A program made the translations under genes and the position numbers. The notes under the pieces were generated by a model. It was not told the DNA's origin. It was given only the letters and a program-made list of their open reading frames with translations, and did no database searches. Shown here piece by piece: positions 1 through 7,706 of a DNA stretch of 20,235 nt. Positions within the stretch are counted from its first letter, which is position 1; the number at the start of each line of letters is the position of its first letter. The DNA lies in NCBI GenBank assembly GCA_022614735.1, contig JAKEHZ010000051.1:1-20235 (forward strand), in the 5' to 3' direction. The stretch comes from Acidobacteriota bacterium (GTDB taxonomy: Bacteria; Acidobacteriota; Blastocatellia; RBC074).

Positions 1-93
1 GCGTGTTTCGCGTTCTCTCTTGGACTTTAGTCATTGCGGCGCATGAATGAAACTCACCCACTAAGGTTATTTCCGTTTGTTCCGTTATTTCCG
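1..93. repeat. Right arm of a long inverted-repeat element cut by the window edge
   Basis: Bases 1-50 match the right arm of the hairpin at 15674-15723 with one difference (base 40). Bases 49-66 carry the terminal block AACTCACCCACTAAGG that also ends the hairpin at 19158-19324. Bases 67-93 are a third module, TTATTTCCGTTTGTTCCG and onward, shared with the hairpin at 6848-6987. The left arm should lie outside the window. The element runs into the 3' end of the sulfatase-like gene and supplies its last codons and its stop. Confidence 0.8.
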
Positions 94-1925
94 CCCATTC
101 TTGTTGACCCGTTTTCCCTCTTCGCCTTGATAATTGCCTTCTGCGCTGCACTCCAGCGCAGGACATGAGCGCGGTAGACCGCGACTCGCTCGGGAAAGCG
201 ATCCGCTATGTCGTTTTGCTCTCTGCTGTCCTTGCACAGATCGAACAATTTCGACCGTCTCGACTCCAGTTCATAGATGTACTTCCAGCAACCATCGCGG
301 AGCCCAAGCAAACTCAAGGAGTAGTCGGTATAAAATAGCGCCATCCGGTTGCTCCCTTCGAGCATCGACCGTCCCTGATATCGCGGCAGTCCGACTAAAT
401 CCAGGATCGTGGGTGTGGTGTCGATGAGGCTCGTGGGGCGAGAAACTCTCACTTGCTCCCGTACCAGTCCGGGGGCAATCACGAGATATGGAACATGGAT
501 ATTCTCTTCGTAAAGGAAGAGTGAATGACCGTAATTACCTTCGTGCTGCCCGAAGGCTTCGCCGTGATCACCGAAGATGACGAACAGTGTATTCTCGGCC
601 AATCCTCTCTCCTTCAACCCACGAGTGAGCTCGCCGAGCGAGCGATCCGCGTAGTGGAGCGCATTCTGGTAGCGATCGAAATCTTCCCTCTCGGGAAACG
701 GCCCGGCTTCCGGCGTGTCGTAGGGATGATGTCCGGCGATGGGCATGTAGGTCAGAAAAAAATGTTCGCCGCGAGGCAAGGAATCGATCCACGATAAGAT
801 TCGGCGGACGGTCGATGGCTCATCCACGCCGAAGCTCGATTCGTGATGACCGCTGATCGCGCCGGCATCCTCGAGGACTCTGAACCCGCGATTGGCAACA
901 ATAGATTCCATTCCCAGATACATGAATCGGCCGGAGTGGAAGAGCGCAGTTCGGTAACCGGCCGCCGCGAGCGCAGAAGCGATCGACGGGGTAGTGATCT
1001 TCGCGTAGCTCTCTGTTTCCGTATCGATGGCCGGATAGCGCGCGCAGAGTACGGAGAAGAGCGCCTTGATGCTTTCCGGATAAACCGCATAGGTGTTCTC
1101 AAAGAGGATGGCTCGACTCGCTAGTTCGGTCAGATTGGGCATCGGGTCTGCTGCCGCACCGTATGGGCGCAGGTATTGCGCTGCTGTCGATTCGAGCAGA
1201 ATCATGACGACATTGCGGCCGGCTGCTGCGCCGCGAAAGCGCGAAAGGTCATCACTGGTCGAGTTCTCGAACGGGCTGGCTTGCCAATCATCACTGGCGT
1301 GTCGAGAAGCGATGCGCGGCAAAGCAGTCGTGGCCAAAGCCACAACGGCGTTTCGGTGGAGCCCGATAGTATCAATCCGAGAGGTCGCAAGGGGACCCAG
1401 CAGAATCAGGGTGAGGGCCGGGATAAGGACTGCGGCACATATTTTCCAGTTTTTTAGCGCAGAGGCAGACCTATATTTCTGCTCGGAAATGGCAGTCGCA
1501 CCGAGTCCGGGGAAGACAGACAGGTCTGCCCCGACCCTTGAAAACACGCGTTGAAGGAGCACTGGGAGTGTGATACCGGCGATGACGATCAGGAACATCA
1601 ATGCGATGTTCTCCGTCGTGACGTGATGTCGAATGGAATCTGAGAGCGCTCCTCGCGTGGCACGCAGCATGGGCCAGGTGAGAGGAGTAGACAGCACGCG
1701 TCCGAGTGGGACATTCACGGCAACATATGCGACGGCCGCTCCATAGAGAGCCCACCCGAACCACGGCCGCCGCACCGCGAAATCCAGAGTAGCAAAGATG
1801 AGCGCGGCCAACAGGTCTTCCCAGAAATAAGCAATTGGCGTCCAGCCTGTGCGCGGGACGCTGTGGCCCGCCACAATTATGATCTTCGCCAGAACGAAGA
1901 CTCCAAACAGACTCAGCGCTCTCAT
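54..1925 (-). CDS. Membrane sulfatase-family hydrolase/transferase (phosphoethanolamine transferase or LTA-synthase-like)
   Basis: 623 aa. The N-terminal ~200 residues contain several hydrophobic segments (about 5-20, 35-50, 58-75, 105-125, 163-182), followed by an extracytoplasmic alkaline-phosphatase/sulfatase-type domain. Visible motifs are VMILLEST (240-247, E245 a likely metal ligand), a Ser at 285 that sits where sulfatases carry the nucleophile by spacing to ARYP (295-298), HH at 399-400, and GDHGEAFGQHEG (452-463) with D453/H454 as metal ligands. Relatives move phosphoethanolamine or glycerophosphate onto envelope lipids or glycans, or hydrolyse sulfate esters; the substrate here is unknown. 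The start at 1925 is chosen because its ATG overlaps the upstream TGA as ATGA, and the longer reading adds 25 residues from inside the previous gene. Last gene of a three-gene operon. The C-terminal tail GGNNGTNGNNLSG is encoded by a repeat element, not by family sequence. Confidence 0.85.
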   Translation of the reverse strand: MRALSLFGVFVLAKIIIVAGHSVPRTGWTPIAYFWEDLLAALIFATLDFAVRRPWFGWALYGAAVAYVAVNVPLGRVLSTPLTWPMLRATRGALSDSIRHHVTTENIALMFLIVIAGITLPVLLQRVFSRVGADLSVFPGLGATAISEQKYRSASALKNWKICAAVLIPALTLILLGPLATSRIDTIGLHRNAVVALATTALPRIASRHASDDWQASPFENSTSDDLSRFRGAAAGRNVVMILLESTAAQYLRPYGAAADPMPNLTELASRAILFENTYAVYPESIKALFSVLCARYPAIDTETESYAKITTPSIASALAAAGYRTALFHSGRFMYLGMESIVANRGFRVLEDAGAISGHHESSFGVDEPSTVRRILSWIDSLPRGEHFFLTYMPIAGHHPYDTPEAGPFPEREDFDRYQNALHYADRSLGELTRGLKERGLAENTLFVIFGDHGEAFGQHEGNYGHSLFLYEENIHVPYLVIAPGLVREQVRVSRPTSLIDTTPTILDLVGLPRYQGRSMLEGSNRMALFYTDYSLSLLGLRDGCWKYIYELESRRSKLFDLCKDSREQNDIADRFPERVAVYRAHVLRWSAAQKAIIKAKRENGSTRMGGNNGTNGNNLSG

Positions 1926-3049
1926 CGCTTCACCAGGTTCAATCGCTTGAACAGAACTCGGGATACGATCACACTCGCGCCACGCCGATGCCAGAGCCAA
2001 TCGTGCACCAGCACAACGGGCGCAGGCGGATGACGGTAGATCGCTTCGCGGTCACCGACAAACGCCAGGGGGATGACAAGCAGATCCAGATCGTACCTCG
2101 ATGCAGAATTGAAGCAGTCGTTGACGAACTCCACTTCAACCTCGAGAAATGCCCGCGCGGTCTGGAGGTTTTCGACGCTCATATCAATCAGTATCAGACG
2201 CGCATCCGGCAACAGCCGTTTGAGAATGAGGGCCGTTCGAGGAAACAGGCCACCGCCGACGATCCCGACTTTACGAACCGCCGGCAATGCCGGCAGGAGT
2301 TTGCGCACGGCGCGTTCGTGTTTCTTGAGCACGAATCGTTGCAAAAATGAGGACCGCAGAACCAGACGCTCCAGCAAGCATAGATTCAAAGATTCGACCC
2401 AGCGAAACAGGGCCGGCCATCGGCTGCTGCTCGCGCCGGAGACAACTCGCTTCGGCAACCGCCTCCAGTCTTCTCCCGGACGATCGTGATGCTCAACGTG
2501 GTAGCCGTCATTGAAGAAGAGCACATTGTAAAGACGGCCATAGTAACTGACTGTCCCCCTCGCATGCTCGTAGTGCCCGTGAAGATAGCAGAGGGCGAGC
2601 CCGAGGAGATAGCCCGGAAGATATTTAGAGATGGCGAACGCAGGGACGATGATCAAAAGTGCGCTCCAGAGCGCAAGCACCGATCCCAGCTCAATCGCCA
2701 GAAGAGGCTGAAATCGCCTCCACCATGGCACCCCGCACGACATCCCGCCAGACGCCCCGGCATGATGCGCCAGATGCCGCTCGCGCCAGAGCGTCTGGGG
2801 GAATCCGAGCAACAGGCTAAGATACCAGGAGAAGACTGTATTTAATGCTCGCGCCCGGAAGAACGGCCGGTGAACAAAATTGTGAGAGATGGTGTTCGCG
2901 TTCCACCACAGTCCGATGGAGATAAGCGCCACCGAAGGAATCGCCAAAAGCAGGGTCCCGTGCGCAACTGCCAGGGCGATAAACAATGCATCCCACTTTG
3001 AATGCCGCAGGATGCCTGATGATGGAATTGCGAACGCGACCTGCATCAT
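1922..3049 (-). CDS. Fatty-acid desaturase fused to a Rossmann/SAM-methyltransferase-like domain
   Basis: 375 aa. Residues ~20-200 form a membrane desaturase: hydrophobic stretches at about 20-48, 70-84 and 118-156, with the three histidine boxes HNFVH (56-60), HLAHH (92-96) and HVEHH (184-188) that bind the di-iron centre of the FA_desaturase family. From ~255 to the end it becomes soluble, with a nucleotide-binding loop VGIVGGGLFPRT (261-272) and an acidic residue ending strand 2 (LILIDMSVENLQTA, D289), as in SAM-dependent methyltransferases and nicotianamine-synthase-like folds. Start at 3049 is set by the ATG overlapping the TGA of the upstream gene and by GGGAG a few bases before it. It probably modifies a membrane lipid or lipid-linked precursor that its neighbours handle; the substrate is unknown. 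The fusion is unusual. Confidence 0.85.
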   Translation of the reverse strand: MMQVAFAIPSSGILRHSKWDALFIALAVAHGTLLLAIPSVALISIGLWWNANTISHNFVHRPFFRARALNTVFSWYLSLLLGFPQTLWRERHLAHHAGASGGMSCGVPWWRRFQPLLAIELGSVLALWSALLIIVPAFAISKYLPGYLLGLALCYLHGHYEHARGTVSYYGRLYNVLFFNDGYHVEHHDRPGEDWRRLPKRVVSGASSSRWPALFRWVESLNLCLLERLVLRSSFLQRFVLKKHERAVRKLLPALPAVRKVGIVGGGLFPRTALILKRLLPDARLILIDMSVENLQTARAFLEVEVEFVNDCFNSASRYDLDLLVIPLAFVGDREAIYRHPPAPVVLVHDWLWHRRGASVIVSRVLFKRLNLVKR

Positions 3050-3900
3050 CTTGCTCCCGTGAATCCGCTCGAAGCTACCGGCCCGGTCCACTGGCCATCC
3101 GTGGCTTTGACGTGCCACGTATACTTCTCACCCGCTTTCACCTTCAGATTGGGGGACCATTGCGTCTCTTTCCCGCCGGCTGCAATTGGCGGGCTGGTCT
3201 CCTGCTCACCGGAGCCGCCTGCTCTGATCTCAAATATGTATTTGGCATTTTTCAGCGCTGCGTCAGCGACGTTTACGGCAATGAGAGTGACCTGGCCGGA
3301 TCTGACTTCAGCGCCCTCGGCCGGTGTGGAGGGAGCAGGCAACGATCTCAATTCCCGAATCGGAGTGTAGAGGCTTGGCCTCTGACTCATCTTCGTTAAG
3401 CCATAGTCCACAGGATAGGGGTCAGGGCTTTCCACCTTTGCATTGGCCTTACGCAACCGCCCCTTATTCATGCCGCGGCTGCCGAACCCGATGACCTGAC
3501 CAGTGGCGGCTATGGATTTGAAATCCGCCCATTCTCTGCGGCAAGCTTCCACCTTGCCCGGTGAGAGCGAGTAATAGAAATAGCCACGCTGAGGTGACTC
3601 GTAAGAATTTCTGTCCGCTGCGCTCGCCACGGCAAAGGCGCCCCAGAGTTGAACCCTCTCCGGCGCTGTGTCATTTGGTTCCAACACCACTTTATCGACG
3701 AGCGCATAGATCCCGACAAAGTCAGAGAAAGCAGGGGTGACCGCCAGCGCTTCATTCTCGAGCAGAGGCAGTACAGCCAAGCTAAGTTGGCCCGGGTCAT
3801 TCGCCCTCACCGCAGCCCCGGGAAAATTGAGGAGTGCAACGAGCAGCAAGCATCCCGTTGCAAGAAATGACAAAGGTTTCGAAAGTATACTCCGCAACAT
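3046..3900 (-). CDS. Secreted protein with C-terminal fibronectin-III-like domain, function unknown
   Basis: 284 aa. The N-terminus is a signal peptide (MLRSILSKPLSFLATGCLLL, then an alanine-rich cleavage region near residue 33). The middle part (about 40-180) has no family I recognise. The C-terminal ~90 residues (from about PAPSTPAEGAEVRSG) look like a beta-sandwich of fibronectin-III type, with ...YTWHVKATDGQWTGP near the end as in domains that follow 'structure the data then extract' carbohydrate or surface proteins. The start is supported by a perfect AAGGAGG eight bases before ATG. It is the first gene of the operon with the desaturase fusion and the sulfatase-like enzyme and overlaps the former by 4 nt, so the three products probably act together at the envelope. 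No sigma-54 site is visible upstream. Confidence 0.75.
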   Translation of the reverse strand: MLRSILSKPLSFLATGCLLLVALLNFPGAAVRANDPGQLSLAVLPLLENEALAVTPAFSDFVGIYALVDKVVLEPNDTAPERVQLWGAFAVASAADRNSYESPQRGYFYYSLSPGKVEACRREWADFKSIAATGQVIGFGSRGMNKGRLRKANAKVESPDPYPVDYGLTKMSQRPSLYTPIRELRSLPAPSTPAEGAEVRSGQVTLIAVNVADAALKNAKYIFEIRAGGSGEQETSPPIAAGGKETQWSPNLKVKAGEKYTWHVKATDGQWTGPVASSGFTGAR

Positions 3901-3939
3901 AAGACGTCCTCCTTGAAGTGAAGTTTACAAGCCAGAACG

Positions 3940-3958
3940 CTCCTGCCCCAAACAGGAG
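3940..3958. other. Small dyad in the leader of the envelope operon
   Basis: CTCCTG-N7-CAGGAG lies 40-58 bp upstream of the secreted-protein start. It could be a leader hairpin or an operator; no U-run follows on either strand. The rest of 3901-4229 holds the long hairpin at 4026-4137 and nothing else I can identify. Confidence 0.4.
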
Positions 3959-4025
3959 TTCGCCTATTAGACGGAGAACGTGGGCTCTATCTTCCATTTT
4001 TTATTACGGGATATGCTTGTCAGGG

Positions 4026-4137
4026 GGCTAATACAGCTTCAACACAAAGGGTCAAAGGGTCAAAGAAGAAATAAATCAAGCATTTATCTCCCTTTGACCC
4101 TTTGACCCTTTGACCCTTTGTGTTGAAACTGTTAGCC
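4026..4137. repeat. Long inverted repeat, GGGTCAAA type (copy 1)
   Basis: Left arm GGCTAA..CAGCTTCAACAC followed by two GGGTCAAA units; the right arm carries three complementary TTTGACCC units and then GTGTTGAAACTGTTAGCC. The apex holds a nested ATAAAT-caagc-ATTTAT stem. The core, including the apex, is nearly identical to the hairpin at 4872-5005, but the outer stem differs. It lies between two minus-strand genes. There is no U-run at the base, so a simple terminator role is not obvious. Confidence 0.9.
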
Positions 4138-4229
4138 GGAGGATGAAACTTGCCAGAAATTGGAAATATCTTCAACTTCCTTCTATCCGGGCGAGCTTGG
4201 CGTCCTGGCGGTAAGTTTTCTTAGTGCTG

Positions 4230-4703
4230 TCAAGCTCTAGCAGCCTGCTGTTTGCGGTGTTCGAAGATAGCCTTGCACGTGCCCACAATTTCTTCGTGAG
4301 TGAGACCAGGAATCTGTTTCGTCCTGAGTTCCTCGACGCGGAGCACGATGTCGTTGAGCGAGAGGATACCTAGCAGTATTCCTTCGTTATTGACTACAGG
4401 AAGGCGGCGCACCTTCCCCTGCTGCATCTGCTTGAGTGCGGCCTTAATGTCATCATCCGGGGAAATGGCGTACACCTGTCCGGAAGTGACCTCGCGAACT
4501 GCGATGTCTGAAGCCAGCCGTCCCATCGTTGCCACCGCAATAGCGATGTCGCGGTCAGTGATCAAACCGACCACTCTACCTGTCTCATTTATCACCGGAA
4601 GCACGCCGCAGTCGGCGTCCCACATCATCGATGCTGCTGCAGACAGATTGGTATCAGGACTGCAGGATTTGACGTTATTGGTCATCATATTTTGAACTTT
4701 CAT
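4230..4703 (-). CDS. CBS-domain pair protein
   Basis: 157 aa, the usual size of a stand-alone Bateman module. CBS1 spans about 1-57 with the signature GRVVGLITDRDIA (42-54); CBS2 spans about 68-125 with GKVRRLPVVNNEG and GILSLNDIV. Such proteins sense adenine nucleotides or related ligands; stand-alone copies are common in stress regulons. No catalytic domain is attached. The start is supported by GGAGG before ATG. A sigma-54-type promoter lies 128-142 bp upstream, with two hairpins in the leader between. The product is probably cytoplasmic and partnered with another protein not identifiable here. Confidence 0.92.
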   Translation of the reverse strand: MKVQNMMTNNVKSCSPDTNLSAAASMMWDADCGVLPVINETGRVVGLITDRDIAIAVATMGRLASDIAVREVTSGQVYAISPDDDIKAALKQMQQGKVRRLPVVNNEGILLGILSLNDIVLRVEELRTKQIPGLTHEEIVGTCKAIFEHRKQQAARA

Positions 4704-4757
4704 ATCTTTCCTCCGTACTTCAGCCTTATTTCTTCCAAGTTTAGGTTTTTGATCTCA

Positions 4758-4801
4758 AACCGTGAATAACGGTTATCGTTGCGCAGCTAAACGGAGCTGC
4801 G
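4758..4801 (-). other. Structured 5' leader of the CBS gene: two short hairpins
   Basis: Within the predicted leader (transcription start about 4819, gene start 4703) there are two perfect dyads: AACCGT-gaata-ACGGTT at 4758-4774 and CGCAGCT-aaacgg-AGCTGCG at 4782-4801. They are tandem and would fold in the RNA. No riboswitch class is recognisable, and neither dyad is followed by a U-run. Confidence 0.5.
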
Positions 4802-4830
4802 GCTTCATTCTGAGTGATCAGCTAAATACA

Positions 4831-4845
4831 GCAAAACAAGTGCCA
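4831..4845 (-). promoter_or_regulatory. Sigma-54 (-24/-12) promoter of the CBS gene
   Basis: Read on the minus strand: TGGCAC-TTGTT-TTGC, an exact match to the sigma-54 consensus TGGCAC-N5-TTGC with GG-N10-GC spacing. The transcription start is expected near 4819, giving a ~115-nt leader. Confidence 0.85.
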
Positions 4846-4871
4846 CGTCCTCACGTGCAGGGAAATCAGAT

Positions 4872-5005
4872 ACAGAAAGGCGAAACTAGTTAACAATTTC
4901 AACACAAAGGGTCAAAGGGTCAAAGGGTCAAAGAAGAAATAAATCAAGCATTTATCCCCCTTTGACCCTTTGTGTTGAAATTGTTAACTAGTTTCGCCTT
5001 TCTGT
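4872..5005. repeat. Long inverted repeat, GGGTCAAA type (copy 2)
   Basis: Perfect arms of about 47 bp (ACAGAAAGGCGAAACTAG..., then AACAATTTCAACACAAAG). The left side has three GGGTCAAA units and the right only one complementary full unit, so the unit number differs between arms and from the copy at 4026-4137. It lies between two divergent sigma-54 promoters (4845 minus, 5184 plus), where a terminator would serve no gene. Confidence 0.92.
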
Positions 5006-5018
5006 GTAACTTGCCAAA

Positions 5019-5056
5019 GCGGATTTCCACGGATACCACGAATATTCGCGGATTAA
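5019..5056. repeat. Unpaired short-period repeat remnant
   Basis: GCGGATTTCCACGGATACC followed by ACGAATATTCGCGGATTAA: a ~10-nt period of (C)ACGGAT/CGCGGAT-like units resembling the arm and loop of the hairpin at 7707-7799 (CCACGGATTGACACGG..., TTCGCGGATTTAA), but without a second arm. It is probably a decayed or half copy. Confidence 0.5.
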
Positions 5057-5183
5057 ATGCTTCCCTCTCGACATTTCCGGCGGCTAAGATGCTCGGCCAT
5101 CTCCATTTAAGCGCATGTAACAATGCCGGAGCATGATTTCGTACAGTTGTAGCATATCAGTGCGAAAAAACCAGGATAATAAC

Positions 5184-5198
5184 TGGCATTAACTTTGC
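5184..5198 (+). promoter_or_regulatory. Sigma-54 promoter of the glycine-zipper gene
   Basis: TGGCAT-TAACT-TTGC followed by TA; exact GG-N10-GC spacing. The transcription start is expected near 5210, about 84 nt before the ATG at 5294. A half of the recurrent dyad, TACAGTTGTA, lies at 5142-5151. Confidence 0.85.
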
Positions 5199-5293
5199 TA
5201 CCTAATATCGAGAGTGCGTTCGAGAATTGAGCAATGTATAGTCTGCGAACAACGCAGACAAAACTATATACACATCGTAGTGAGGGTACACAT

Positions 5294-6844
5294 ATGTTAG
5301 ATATAACAAAGATGAAGATTTTTCTCACAATACTTGCCTTTACTTTGATAGGGCTGGCGGAAACTGGTTCGAATGTATTCGCACAGCAACCCTATCGAGG
5401 TAGCAACCGGCAAGTTGATCAACTATTAACTCGCATCGAGACTCGGGCCAATGCGTTCCGACAGAGTCTTGAAAGCGCGCTCAACCAGGCTCGATTGAAC
5501 GGCACATCAGAAGCAAGCGAGGTGAGGGCCGCGGTCCGAGATTTTAACGATGCGAATTATCGTTTGCGCAATCAATTCCGGACCCAAGGGTCGGTGACGA
5601 GTGAGGTGCAAGAAGTCCTCAACCGCGCGAGTCGCATTGATAGCTTTATGCGCAGCGCCCCGTTGACTGCTCGAGCACAGAATGATTGGCGCTATCTGCG
5701 GAGTGATCTCGATCAACTGGCGCGCTACTCCAACATTGGTTGGCGCTGGGAAAACACAGCAAATCCGCCGCAGAGTTCAACCGCTCTCCTCACGGGGACA
5801 TGGCGGCTGGATATTTCGCGGAGCGATAATCTCGATAATGCAGTGGACCGCGTCATCAGTAGTTTGCCGGCTAACGAACAGCAACGCGCACGCGATCGGC
5901 TCAGCCGCAGACTGGATGCTCCGGAGACAATCGCAATCGAGCAACGTGGACGTCGCTTCACGATAGCTTCGACACGCGCGCCTCAAACCTCATTTGATGC
6001 CGACGGACGGACACGCACAGAATATACGGATCGGGGTCGACCCGTACGTATCACTGTCTCACTCCAGGGAGATCAATTGGTGGTGAATAGGACCGGCTCG
6101 CAGGGCAATGATTACAACGTTACCTTTGACCCTCTTAATAACGGTCAACGTATGCGAGTCATACGGCGTATCTATGCTGAACGTTTCAATCAACCCCTGG
6201 TTGTCACGAGCGTGTATGAAAAGACGTCCGATATTGCACAGTTAAACCTCTATTCAGGCGGTCCGGATGATGCCAACATCAATGGTCCGGATCGAAGACG
6301 CTTCATAGTGCCGAATAACACCAGGCTCACGGCAGTGCTCAATACAAATTTGAGCACGAGCAGCGGCAACTCCGGAAACCGGTTTAGCATGGTTGTGCGA
6401 TCGCCTTCGCAGTATAACGGCGCTGTGATCGAGGGATATTTAACTGAAGTCGAACGCTCGGGACGTGTCACGGGACGCGCCAAGATTTCGCTCGATTTTG
6501 ACCGTATTCGTCTTCGCGATGGCAACACCTATGATTTCAAGGGTTATATTGAGAATGTCCGCACGCCGGGCGGTGACAACATCCGCGTTGACAACGAGGG
6601 CACTGTCCGGGAGGATAGCCAAACTGAACGTACGATAACACGATCGGGTATCGGCGCAGCAGTAGGCGCAATACTTGGCGCGATCGCTGGTGGTGGCTCG
6701 GGCGCTGCTATCGGCGCCGCAATTGGAGCAGGCGCGGGCGCCGGATCGGTCATCATTCAAGGCCGCGACGATTTGGATATCCCGAGCGGCACAGAACTGG
6801 ACATTCGCTCCAGCGCGCCCACTTACAGGGAGGCGCGTAGATAG
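5294..6844 (+). CDS. Secreted protein with C-terminal glycine-zipper domain
   Basis: 516 aa. Signal peptide MKIFLTILAFTLIGLAETG with likely cleavage after NVFA (residue 30). Residues ~40-140 are charged and helical; a beta-rich section follows (LLTGTWRLDISRSDN..., repeated polar strands). A segment typical of acidobacterial envelope proteins precedes the end (RLTAVLNTNLSTSS, YNGAVIEGYLTEVERSG). At about 451-488 lies an alanine/glycine stretch GAAVGAILGAIAGG / GAAIGAAIGAGAGAG, a glycine zipper that can insert in or associate with the outer membrane, followed by DLDIPSGTELDIRS. The start at 5294 is preferred over the longer frame because GAGGG precedes it and the signal peptide follows. Exact function unknown; probably an envelope stress or scaffold protein. 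The stop is 3 nt before a long hairpin. Confidence 0.85.
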   Translation: MLDITKMKIFLTILAFTLIGLAETGSNVFAQQPYRGSNRQVDQLLTRIETRANAFRQSLESALNQARLNGTSEASEVRAAVRDFNDANYRLRNQFRTQGSVTSEVQEVLNRASRIDSFMRSAPLTARAQNDWRYLRSDLDQLARYSNIGWRWENTANPPQSSTALLTGTWRLDISRSDNLDNAVDRVISSLPANEQQRARDRLSRRLDAPETIAIEQRGRRFTIASTRAPQTSFDADGRTRTEYTDRGRPVRITVSLQGDQLVVNRTGSQGNDYNVTFDPLNNGQRMRVIRRIYAERFNQPLVVTSVYEKTSDIAQLNLYSGGPDDANINGPDRRRFIVPNNTRLTAVLNTNLSTSSGNSGNRFSMVVRSPSQYNGAVIEGYLTEVERSGRVTGRAKISLDFDRIRLRDGNTYDFKGYIENVRTPGGDNIRVDNEGTVREDSQTERTITRSGIGAAVGAILGAIAGGGSGAAIGAAIGAGAGAGSVIIQGRDDLDIPSGTELDIRSSAPTYREARR

Positions 6845-6847
6845 CTA

Positions 6848-6987
6848 AAGCCGCAACCAACGAAAAGAAGAGGAAAACGGAACAAACGGAAATAACGGAA
6901 CAAACGGAAAAATCCTGAAGAATTTCCGTTTGTTCCGTTATTTCCGTTTGTTCCGTTTTCTCCTCTTCTTTTCGTTGGTTGCGGCTT
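6848..6987. repeat. Long inverted repeat, CGGAACAAA/CGGAAATAA type
   Basis: Arms of 63-65 nt starting AAGCCGCAACCAACGAAAAG and containing alternating 9-mers CGGAACAAA and CGGAAATAA; the only arm difference is a 2-nt insertion in the right arm. Loop about 12 nt. It lies 3 nt after the glycine-zipper stop and just before the minus-strand terminator, so here it could help end transcription. The same 9-mer module occurs at 67-93. Confidence 0.92.
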
Positions 6988-6988
6988 G

Positions 6989-7023
6989 AAAAAAAATAGC
7001 GCGATCGTCTGATGACCGCGCTA
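6989..7023 (-). terminator. Intrinsic terminator of the HHE gene
   Basis: On the minus strand TAGCGCG-N13-CGCGCTA is followed by eight T. It lies 27 nt after the stop of the hemerythrin-like gene and is a normal rho-independent terminator. Confidence 0.85.
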
Positions 7024-7049
7024 GCAAAAGAGATAAAAGGCTACTTACT

Positions 7050-7514
7050 TCATTGTGTAACTACGGTTGCCCGTGCATTGTTTTTTATCGTTTCCATCTC
7101 TTGTCCCATCTCTTCGAGCTTTTGCAGATCGCATAATTCCTCTGCTCTCGTGAAAAGCTCACCTTCTTCATCCTCTATATGGTGCTCAATACTCGAGCGC
7201 AGCTCAGCGAGCAACTCATGGAATGGTTCCTCATAGGGTAAGAGCAGCGATAGTTGCGCCAGCAAATTATCGATCTGATCATGTTCCCGGTAAGCCCGGC
7301 GAACCTGCTCACTTGTCTCCTCGAACTTTTCCATTTCAGGATAGAAGATTTCCTCTTCCATTTGTGTATGTAGTTTCAATGCGTGGTGCAGTTGATTGAA
7401 GACATTTGTATCGGGTATATCAAATTCGTCTGACTCAAATTCAGCCGCTTCCAATTCTCCAATCAGATTCAGAACTTCCCGATGGTCTTCTTTCAACATT
7501 TCAATAGCTTTCAT
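7050..7514 (-). CDS. Hemerythrin-like HHE cation-binding protein
   Basis: 154 aa four-helix bundle. Metal-binding His/Glu residues are at the expected spacing: H11 in KEDHREV, H43/H44 and H49/E53 in QLHHALKLHTQMEEEIFYP, H78 in REHDQID, and H111/H112/E116 in EHHIEDEEGELF. HHE proteins bind a di-iron centre and take part in oxygen, NO or iron-stress handling. Start at 7514 follows a perfect AAGGAGG; the longer frame upstream lacks such a site and its extra residues are not family-like. The gene is monocistronic: sigma-54-type promoter 61-75 bp upstream, terminator downstream. Confidence 0.92.
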   Translation of the reverse strand: MKAIEMLKEDHREVLNLIGELEAAEFESDEFDIPDTNVFNQLHHALKLHTQMEEEIFYPEMEKFEETSEQVRRAYREHDQIDNLLAQLSLLLPYEEPFHELLAELRSSIEHHIEDEEGELFTRAEELCDLQKLEEMGQEMETIKNNARATVVTQ

Positions 7515-7574
7515 ACTGTCCTCCTTTCTGAGATGATTACTCTCCAGTAGAAGCCAATGCACTAACCTAGAGAG

Positions 7575-7589
7575 GCAATCTCTATGCCT
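7575..7589 (-). promoter_or_regulatory. Sigma-54 promoter of the HHE gene
   Basis: Minus strand AGGCAT-AGAGA-TTGC, GG-N10-GC spacing exact, one mismatch at the first T. Transcription start expected near 7563, about 50 nt before the ATG. Confidence 0.75.
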
Positions 7590-7706
7590 TCTCACAAGGG
7601 ATCTTTAAGCTCGATTTGATCATTTCGCTGAAGGAAAATCCTAAGAGTTGAGACACGACTGCTCTGGTTACGTGCAGAATGGGTGTATTGATCGTTGTCA
7701 GCACTT

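Noticed and set aside
134..1554. Several long frames opposite the sulfatase-like gene
   Set aside because: They are antisense shadows of a gene with clear family motifs and GC-biased codons; no ribosome sites or domains.
1926..2000. Longer N-terminus of the sulfatase-like protein
   Set aside because: The extra 25 residues overlap the desaturase gene end and are not hydrophobic; the ATGA overlap start fits the operon.
4026..5005. CRISPR array
   Set aside because: Units are 8 nt, contiguous, without spacers, and arranged as inverted arms.
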